DNA from: Streptomyces lincolnensis
Lineage (GTDB): Bacteria > Actinomycetota > Actinomycetes > Streptomycetales > Streptomycetaceae
Direction: 5' to 3'
DNA: 64,000 nt
Assembly: GCF_021173675.1 (NCBI RefSeq)
Contig: NZ_JAIHON010000005.1
Coordinates: 372,001 to 436,000 of the forward strand
Under the pieces are notes generated by a model. That model had not been told where the DNA came from. It made no database searches and saw nothing but the letters and a program-made list of their open reading frames with translations. Made by a program: the position numbers and the translations under genes. How positions within the stretch are numbered: position 1 is the first letter of the stretch; the number at the start of each line of letters is the position of its first letter. Of the stretch, positions 58,262 through 64,000 are shown in pieces.

Positions 58262-59040
58262 GCCAGCCACTGCTCGTACGCCAGGTTCGCCACCAGCGCG
58301 AACACCACCGTCAGCAGGACGACACGGACGAATCCGCTGCCCTTCTTCAGGGCGGTGTGGGCGCCGAGCATGCCGCCCGCGAGGTTGAACAGGGCCATGA
58401 GGGCGGCGAGTTTCCACAGGACGGTGCCCTGCCAGGCGAACGTGGCCAGGGCGCCCGCGTTGGTGCAGCAGTTGACGATCTTGGCGGTGGCGGAGGCGGT
58501 GACCAGGTCGAGGTGGAGGACGGCGGTGAGGGCGAGCACCAGGAACGTGCCGGTGCCGGGGCCGATGAGACCGTCGTAGAAGCCGATGCCGATGCCCGCG
58601 AGTCCGATCGCGGCGAGGATCTGGCGGCGGGTGGCGGGGCCGGTCGCGGGGGCCGTGCCGAAGGCGGGGCGCAGGATCACGAAGGCGGCGACCGCGAGCA
58701 GCACCACCATGATGAGCGGCTTGAGGACGTCCGTGCTCATCCCGGCCGCGAAGAACGCCCCCGCCGAGGACCCGGCGAGGGCCGCGAGGCCGATGCGTAC
58801 GGCCAGCCGTACGTCCACGGGGGCCTTGCGGGCGTACGTCACCGCCGCGCCCGAGGTGCCGACGATGGCGACCGCCTTGTTGGTGCCGAGGGCGTAGGCG
58901 GCCGGGGTGTTCGCCGGCAGCCCGAGGAGCAGCACGGGCAGGAGCAGCAGGCCTCCGCCGCCGACCACGGCGTCGATCCAGCCGGCCGCCAGGGCGGCGA
59001 GGCAGAGGGCGACGACCATGGTCAGCGATATGTCGGGCAT
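58258..59040 (-). CDS. TSUP/TauE-SafE family permease
   Basis: 260 residues from the ATG at 59040. Eight or so helices with the two TauE signatures: AGWIDAVVGGGGLLLLPVLL in the first half and GIGFYDGLIGPGTGTFLVLAL in the second. Such permeases move sulfite, organosulfonates or carboxylates. It is divergent from the nirBD operon with a 310-base gap that holds GlnR-like boxes. Confidence 0.9.
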   Translation of the reverse strand: MPDISLTMVVALCLAALAAGWIDAVVGGGGLLLLPVLLLGLPANTPAAYALGTNKAVAIVGTSGAAVTYARKAPVDVRLAVRIGLAALAGSSAGAFFAAGMSTDVLKPLIMVVLLAVAAFVILRPAFGTAPATGPATRRQILAAIGLAGIGIGFYDGLIGPGTGTFLVLALTAVLHLDLVTASATAKIVNCCTNAGALATFAWQGTVLWKLAALMALFNLAGGMLGAHTALKKGSGFVRVVLLTVVFALVANLAYEQWLA

Positions 59041-59350
59041 GATCGCGACCCTAAGGACGGGATAAGTGGCCTGTCCAATGACCTGAGCATCCTCTGAGGG
59101 TCCTCTGAGGGGTTCCTCCGCTCGGGGTGTGCCGCCCCCTGTCGTAGACGATGCCGTCTGCACGGAAACCCGAGGTGCGGGTGGGTGTCGCCCGAGGTGC
59201 GGGCCGGGATGCCCGCTTCCGCCTCACAGCGCGCCCCCGAGGCCCGTCACGAACCCTCACATTCACCCGCCGGCTCCGAAGAGGGCAGCGTTCCTCGCGG
59301 GAAACAGAGGTGATGCCACCGGGTAACACCGAGCACGCACGCTCCTGAAC
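59041..59350. other. Divergent promoter region of TSUP and nirBD
   Basis: No gene. It carries two tandem cctctgagg-type copies (59092-59112), GC-rich hairpins and the GlnR-like array at 59290-59327. Confidence 0.5.
59290..59327 (+). promoter_or_regulatory. Putative GlnR binding array upstream of nirBD operon
   Basis: Half-sites at 11-bp steps: GTTCC (59290), GAAAC (59301), GATGC (59312), GTAAC (59323). GTTCC-n6-GAAAC has one mismatch from gTnAC-n6-GaAAC, and GTAAC is a perfect half-site. It ends 23 bases before the first gene of the operon. Same phasing as at narB. Confidence 0.6.
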
Positions 59351-60676
59351 ATGACCTCGAATACGCGTGTGGTGGTGATCGGCGCCGGACTCGCGGGCGT
59401 CCGTCTCGCCCGGCGGCTCGGAGAGCTCGGCACGGCCGTGACGCTCATCGGCGACGAGGAGCACCGCCCGTACAACAGGGTGCTCCTCGCCGAGGTGCTG
59501 GCCGGCCGCTACAGCCCCGAGGTGATCGCGCTCCCGGCGCCCGCCGACCTGGTCCGCGCCCGGGTCACCGGCATCGACCGCGCGAAGCGGACCGTCGAGT
59601 GCGCCGACGGCACCAAGATCGCATACGACACCCTGGTCCTGGCCACCGGCTCCAACCCGGTGCTGCCACCGCTGCGCGGTCTGTTCGCGAACGCGTACCT
59701 CGCACCGGCACATCGGGCAGGCGGTCCGACCCGTTCTTCCGGCCGGGGGTCCGGGGGTCGTCCCCCGGGAAGGCACAGCACCCCCGACCACGTCCTGCCG
59801 GACGGCGTCCACGCCTTCCGCACGATGGACGACTGCCTGGGCCTGTCCGAAGCGGTCCGGCCGGGTGTGCGGGCGGTCGTCATCGGCGGCGGCCTGCTCG
59901 GGGTCTCCGCGGCCCGCGCGCTCGCCCTGCGCGGCGCCCAGGTCGTCCTCGCCCAGCAGTCCGAGCGGCTGATGGAACGGCAGCTCGACCCGGGCGCCTC
60001 CAAGCTGGTCCGGCGGCACCTGACGGACCTCGGCGTCGAGATCCACACCCACCTGCGCGTGCGGGACGTGCGCTGCGTCGGCGGCACGGTCCGCTCGGTG
60101 GAGATGGCCGACGGATACGCCATGGACGCCGACCTCGTGGTCCTGGCCTGCGGGGTCCACCCGCGAGTGGGTCTGGCCCAGGTCGCCGGCCTCGACGTCC
60201 GCAAGGGCATCGTCGTGGACGACGAGCTGCGCACCTCCGACCCGCACATCCGGGCCCTCGGCGACTGCGCGCAGCACGACGGCACGGTGTACGGGCTGGC
60301 CACCCCGGCGCTCGAACAGGCCGACGTGCTGGCCGAGTTGCTGGCGAGCGAGGCGGGCGCCGCGGGCGACCCGGCCGCCCGTTACACCGGCACCCGGTCG
60401 CTGACCCGGCTGACGCTGGCCGGTGAGGGCTTCTTCGACCTCGCCGCGTTCGGCGAGACCGAGGCGCTCCCCGGCGACGACGTGGTTCAGCTCGCCGACG
60501 CCACCCGCGGCACCTACCGCAAGGTCGTCGTCCGCGACGACCGTCTGGTCGGCGGGGTCCTCGTCGGCGAACTGGGCACCGTCGGCGCACTCGCCCGCGC
60601 CTGGGAGGGAGCAGAGCCGCTCCCCGCCGACGGTGCCCCTCTGCTCCACCTGCTCACCAACGATGGAGGCTCCTGA
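59351..60676 (+). CDS. FAD/NAD(P)-dependent oxidoreductase of the nitrite/nitrate reductase system
   Basis: 441 residues. FAD motif VVVIGAGLAGVRLARRLGE, NAD motif VVIGGGLLGVSAARALALRG near 178, and ALGDCAQHDG near the C-terminus: the same fold as the N-terminal part of NirB. It is translationally coupled to nirB (TGATG) and is probably an electron-transfer partner, such as for the NarB-type nitrate reductase, which has no reductase of its own nearby (NasC-like). An insertion of about 35 residues (ANAYLAPAHRAGG...RPPGRHS) interrupts the PPLRGLF ... DGVHAFRTMDD segment and includes a Streptomyces-type repeat hairpin. Confidence 0.88.
   Translation: MTSNTRVVVIGAGLAGVRLARRLGELGTAVTLIGDEEHRPYNRVLLAEVLAGRYSPEVIALPAPADLVRARVTGIDRAKRTVECADGTKIAYDTLVLATGSNPVLPPLRGLFANAYLAPAHRAGGPTRSSGRGSGGRPPGRHSTPDHVLPDGVHAFRTMDDCLGLSEAVRPGVRAVVIGGGLLGVSAARALALRGAQVVLAQQSERLMERQLDPGASKLVRRHLTDLGVEIHTHLRVRDVRCVGGTVRSVEMADGYAMDADLVVLACGVHPRVGLAQVAGLDVRKGIVVDDELRTSDPHIRALGDCAQHDGTVYGLATPALEQADVLAELLASEAGAAGDPAARYTGTRSLTRLTLAGEGFFDLAAFGETEALPGDDVVQLADATRGTYRKVVVRDDRLVGGVLVGELGTVGALARAWEGAEPLPADGAPLLHLLTNDGGS
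59736..59780. repeat. GC hairpin repeat inserted in frame in oxidoreductase gene
   Basis: ttccggccgggggtccgggg followed by gtcgtcccccgggaaggcacagc. CCGGGGG-tcgt-CCCCCGG forms a tight hairpin. Repeats of this appearance are frequent between Streptomyces genes; here it is translated as a Gly/Arg/Pro-rich insert. Confidence 0.65.
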
Positions 60677-63291
60677 TGACCGCCACCCCGGAGGCCACGG
60701 AGGCCACCCCCACGATCGTCCTCGTCGGCCACGGCATGGTCGGCCAGCGCTTCCTGGAGGCGCTCGCCGAGCGCGGCCTGACCGCCACGCACCGCGTGGT
60801 CGTGCTGTGCGAGGAGCCCCGTCCGGCGTATGACCGCGTGGCGCTGACCTCGTACTTCTCGGGCAAGACGCCCGAGGACCTGTCGATGACCGACATGGCG
60901 TTCATCGAGACGCACGGCATCGAGCTGTACGTCGGCGACCCGGCCGAGACCGTCGACCGCGAGGCCCGCAAGGTCACCGCGCGCTCCGGTCAGGTCTTCG
61001 AGTACGACGTCCTCGTCCTCGCCACCGGCTCGTACCCCTTCGTGCCGCCGGTGCCCAACAAGGACGCCGAGGGCTGCTTCGTCTACCGCACGATCGAGGA
61101 CCTGCTCGCGATCGAGGCGTACGCGAAGTCGAAGGCGACCACCGGTGCCGTGGTCGGCGGCGGTCTGCTGGGGCTGGAGGCCGCGGGCGCGCTGAAGGGC
61201 CTGGGCGTCGAGGCGCACATCGTGGAGTTCGCGCCGCGCCTGATGCCGGTGCAGGTCGACGACGGCGGTGGCGCGGCCCTGCTGCGGACCATCGAGGAGA
61301 TGGGCCTGAGCGTCCACACGGGCGTCGGTACGCAGGAGATCGTGGTCGGTTCCGACGGCGCGGTCACCGGTATGAAGCTGTCCGACGGTTCCGAACTCGC
61401 CACCGACATGGTGGTGTTCAGCGCCGGTGTCCGCCCCCGCGACCAGCTCGCCCGCGACTGCGGTCTGACGGTCGGCGAGCGCGGCGGCATCTCCGTCGAC
61501 GAGCAGTGCCGTACGGTCTCCGACCCGCACGTCTTCGCCATCGGCGAGTGCGCGCTGGCCTCCGACGGCCGGGTCTACGGCCTGGTCGCCCCCGGCTACG
61601 AGCAGGCCGAGACGGCCGCCGCGACGATCGCCGCCGACGAGGCCGAGGAGCTGACGTTCACCGGCGCCGACCTGTCCACCAAGCTGAAGCTGCTCGGCGT
61701 GGACGTGGCGTCCTTCGGCGACGCGCACGGCACCGCCGAGGACTGCCTGGACGTCGTCTACTCCGACTCCCGCTCCGGCCTGTACAAGAAGCTGGTCATC
61801 GGCCGCGACGGCACGCTGCTCGGCGGCATCCTGGTCGGCGACGCGGAGGCGTACGGCACGCTGAAGGCGTTCACCGGCTCGGTCCCGCCGGTCTCGCCCG
61901 AGTCGCTGGTGCTGCCGGCCGGTGCCGGGGAGTCCGTCCAGCTCGGCCCGACCGCGCTGCCGGACGACGCGATCATCTGCTCCTGCAACAACGTCCGCAA
62001 GGGCACGATCCGCGCCGCGGTCACCGACCACCAGTGCACCACCGTGCCCGAGGTGAAGAAGTGCACCAAGGCCGGTACCACCTGCGGCAGTTGCGTCAAG
62101 GTCCTCGGCCAGCTGGTCACCGCCGAGCTGGAGGCGTCCGGCGTCGAGGTCGACAAGGGCCTGTGCGGCTGCTTCTCGCAGACCCGCGAGGAGCTGTACG
62201 AGATCGTCCTCGCCCTGCGCATCAACTCCTACCAGGACCTGCTGGACCGCTACGGCCGCGACGGCGCCAAGGGCGGCGACGGCTGCGAGATCTGCAAGCC
62301 GGCGGTCGGCTCGATCATCGCCTCCCTCGCCCCGACGATCGGCGCGAGCAACTACGTCCTGGACGGCGAGCAGGCGGCCCTCCAGGACTCCAACGACCAC
62401 TTCCTGGCCAACCTCCAGAAGAACGGCTCGTACTCGGTCGTCCCGCGCATCCCCGGTGGTGAGATCACCCCCGAGGGCCTGATCGTGATCGGCGAGATCG
62501 CCCGCGACTTCGGCCTCTACACGAAGATCACCGGCGGCCAGCGGATCGACATGTTCGGCGCGCGGGTGGAACAACTCCCGCTGATCTGGACGAGGTTGGT
62601 GGACGCCGGCTTCGAGTCGGGACACGCCTACGGAAAGTCCCTCCGTACGGTGAAGTCCTGCGTCGGCCAGACCTGGTGCCGCTACGGCGTCCAGGACTCC
62701 GTCCGCATGGCGATCGACCTGGAGCTGCGGTACCGGGGGCTCAGGTCCCCCCACAAGCTCAAGTCCGCGGTGTCGGGCTGCGCCCGCGAGTGCGCCGAGG
62801 CCCAGTCCAAGGACTTCGGCGTGATCGCCACCTCGGGCGGCTGGAACCTCTACGTCGGCGGCAACGGCGGCGCCACCCCGCGCCACGCGGACCTGCTCGC
62901 CCAGGACCTGTCCGACGCCGAACTGATCAAGCTGATCGACCGGTTCCTGATGTTCTACATCCGCACCGCGGACCGCCTGGAGCGCACCTCGACCTGGCTG
63001 GAGCGGATCCCCGGCGGCCTGGACCACGTGCGCGACGTGGTCGTGGAGGACTCCCTCGGCATCTGCGAGGAGCTGGAGTCCCTGATGACGGCCCATGTCG
63101 CCCACTACGCCGACGAGTGGGCGACGACCATCAACGACCCCGAGAAGCTCGCCCGGTTCGTGTCCTTCGTGAACGCCCCCGACACCCCCGACCCGGTCGT
63201 CGGGTTCGTCCCCGAGCGCGACCAGATCAAGCCCGACCTGCCGCTGCTGACCATCGGCCACCGCCCCCTGGAAGGAAGCGCCCAGCGATGA
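60676..63291 (+). CDS. nirB: Assimilatory nitrite reductase large subunit
   Basis: 871 residues. N-terminal FAD/NADH domains (LVGHGMVGQRFLEALAERG; VVGGGLLGLEAAGALKGLG), BFD-like [2Fe-2S] domain with CSCNNVRKG at about 434 and CTKAGTTCGSCVK at about 465-475, then the nitrite/sulfite reductase domains with siroheme-[4Fe-4S] ligands in SCVGQTWCRYG (about 660) and GCARECAEAQSKDFGV (about 700). Reduces nitrite to ammonium with NADH. Coupled to both neighbours by TGATG and ATGA overlaps. Confidence 0.97.
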   Translation: MTATPEATEATPTIVLVGHGMVGQRFLEALAERGLTATHRVVVLCEEPRPAYDRVALTSYFSGKTPEDLSMTDMAFIETHGIELYVGDPAETVDREARKVTARSGQVFEYDVLVLATGSYPFVPPVPNKDAEGCFVYRTIEDLLAIEAYAKSKATTGAVVGGGLLGLEAAGALKGLGVEAHIVEFAPRLMPVQVDDGGGAALLRTIEEMGLSVHTGVGTQEIVVGSDGAVTGMKLSDGSELATDMVVFSAGVRPRDQLARDCGLTVGERGGISVDEQCRTVSDPHVFAIGECALASDGRVYGLVAPGYEQAETAAATIAADEAEELTFTGADLSTKLKLLGVDVASFGDAHGTAEDCLDVVYSDSRSGLYKKLVIGRDGTLLGGILVGDAEAYGTLKAFTGSVPPVSPESLVLPAGAGESVQLGPTALPDDAIICSCNNVRKGTIRAAVTDHQCTTVPEVKKCTKAGTTCGSCVKVLGQLVTAELEASGVEVDKGLCGCFSQTREELYEIVLALRINSYQDLLDRYGRDGAKGGDGCEICKPAVGSIIASLAPTIGASNYVLDGEQAALQDSNDHFLANLQKNGSYSVVPRIPGGEITPEGLIVIGEIARDFGLYTKITGGQRIDMFGARVEQLPLIWTRLVDAGFESGHAYGKSLRTVKSCVGQTWCRYGVQDSVRMAIDLELRYRGLRSPHKLKSAVSGCARECAEAQSKDFGVIATSGGWNLYVGGNGGATPRHADLLAQDLSDAELIKLIDRFLMFYIRTADRLERTSTWLERIPGGLDHVRDVVVEDSLGICEELESLMTAHVAHYADEWATTINDPEKLARFVSFVNAPDTPDPVVGFVPERDQIKPDLPLLTIGHRPLEGSAQR

Positions 63292-63638
63292 CCCTGGCAC
63301 CCGAGACCACCGACCTCAAGATCCAACTCCAGCTGGAGGACGGCTGGTTCACGGTCTGCGAGCTGGACCGGCTGCTCCCCGGCCGGGGCGTGGCGGCACT
63401 GCTGCCCGACGGCCGCCAGGCCGCCCTGTTCCGCGACCGCCACGGCAAGCTGTACGCCGTCGACAACCGTGACCCCTTCGGCGGCGCGGCCGTCCTCTCC
63501 CGCGGCCTGACCGGCACCCACCAGGGCCGCCCGTTCGTCGCCTCGCCCCTGCTGAAGCAGCGGTTCGACCTGGAGACGGGGCAGTGCCTGGACGAGGAGT
63601 CGGTGCGGATCGCGACGTACGAGGTACGGGTGGCGTAA
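63288..63638 (+). CDS. nirD: Assimilatory nitrite reductase small subunit
   Basis: 116 residues, ATG overlapping the nirB stop (ATGA). Rieske-like fold: FTVCELDRLLPGRGVAALLPDGRQAALFRDRHGKLYAVDNRDPFGGAAVLSRGL-type region, with the Cys/His cluster ligands of true Rieske proteins absent, as in other NirD proteins. Structural partner of NirB. Confidence 0.93.
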   Translation: MTLAPETTDLKIQLQLEDGWFTVCELDRLLPGRGVAALLPDGRQAALFRDRHGKLYAVDNRDPFGGAAVLSRGLTGTHQGRPFVASPLLKQRFDLETGQCLDEESVRIATYEVRVA

Positions 63639-63684
63639 TCCGGTTTCTTGACCGTTCGTTCTGGATGGGCCTAGGCTGCGGTAC

Positions 63685-64000
63685 ATGGCCAGGACCAAGG
63701 AGTTCGATCCGGACGCCGCGCTCCAGTCAGCCCTTGAGCTGTTCTGGCGGCGCGGCTACGAGGCGACGTCGATGTCCGACCTCGTCGAGCACCTCGGCAT
63801 CGGGCGGGCCAGCATCTACGCCACCTTCGGCAACAAGCACGAGCTGTATCTGCGGGCGCTGGACCGCTACCAGGAGTCCTGCGACCCGCAGTTGCTGCGG
63901 GAGCTGTCGCAACCGGGCCCGGCGCTGCCCTCCGTCCGGTCGGTGATCCGCCGTTTCGCGGCGGAGTCGGCGGACGCGGGTCGGCGCCTGAACGGCTGTT
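63685..64000 (+). CDS. TetR-family regulator, cut by window end
   Basis: At least 105 residues from the ATG at 63685; the gene runs off the right edge. Helix-turn-helix: YEATSMSDLVEHLGIGRASIYATFGNKHELYLRAL. There is no ribosome-binding site, but TTGACC (63648) and TAGGCT 18 bases later end close to the ATG, so the mRNA may be leaderless. The remnant at 14418 has the same S-I-Y-A-x-F-G-N-K signature. Confidence 0.9.
   Translation, partial: MARTKEFDPDAALQSALELFWRRGYEATSMSDLVEHLGIGRASIYATFGNKHELYLRALDRYQESCDPQLLRELSQPGPALPSVRSVIRRFAAESADAGRRLNGC

Noticed and set aside
1..64000. CRISPR arrays, prophage structural genes, IS transposases, rRNA genes, riboswitches
   Set aside because: No regularly spaced repeats with unique spacers, no phage or transposase motifs, no rRNA sequence and no recognisable riboswitch core were found.

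Overview
The window is high-GC actinobacterial DNA, most likely from a Streptomyces chromosome. The evidence is strong third-position G/C bias, frequent GTG starts, ATGA/GTGA/TGATG gene overlaps, a group 1/2 sigma factor next to dnaG, and the interspersed Streptomyces-type intergenic repeat (cctcaggggcgcggggctg...). The right half (about 31.9-64 kb) looks like conserved core. It holds a tRNA cluster, a FGGY kinase, a heterodimeric ABC exporter, an hrdA-type sigma factor, dnaG, dgt, a sirohydrochlorin chelatase, an assimilatory nitrate reductase (narB type) and the nirBD nitrite reductase block. The left half is accessory.

Layout. 0-4 kb: a truncated membrane protein, then an MMPL exporter divergent from its TetR, with two tandem palindromes between them. 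4.3-13.0 kb: one minus-strand run of nine genes (ABC importer, RutA-like oxygenase, RutB-like isochorismatase, DszA/NtaA-type monooxygenase, MFS, two flavin reductases). I read it as uptake and FMNH2-dependent breakdown of a nitrogen heterocycle or similar small molecule. 13.2-15.3 kb: a conserved hypothetical, a graveyard of MOSC/ferredoxin-reductase and TetR fragments, and a vapBC toxin-antitoxin pair.

15.6-31.9 kb: a 16.25-kb block bounded by 46-bp direct repeats. The right copy is the 3' part of an intact CAT-anticodon tRNA gene, so this is a tRNA-integrated genomic island. No integrase is visible. Near the ends there are GTCCAG motifs spaced exactly 11 bp apart, like recombinase arm sites; one such pair lies outside the left boundary, suggesting a second island stacked to the left. 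Cargo is three regulated catabolic/redox modules: (i) TetR / intradiol dioxygenase / MFS / dienelactone hydrolase; (ii) MmyB-type XRE regulator / quinone oxidoreductase / SDR; (iii) TetR / HsaA-type monooxygenase with flavin reductase, and SIP-type oxidoreductase / SDR / MFS.

32-64 kb: besides core genes there is a PucR-like regulator broken by one extra base and coupled to a small secreted Cys-containing protein, an adenylation-domain protein with a degenerate P-loop, an M4 protease, a class F sortase with a secreted partner, an HxlR regulator facing an imine-reductase-like enzyme, and a TSUP permease. Putative GlnR half-site arrays precede narB and the nirBD operon; with the chelatase (siroheme supply) they form a nitrate/nitrite assimilation theme. 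A recurring oddity is short 9-bp x 3-4 (or 18-bp) tandem arrays inside coding sequences of at least seven genes, mostly at N-termini or linkers.
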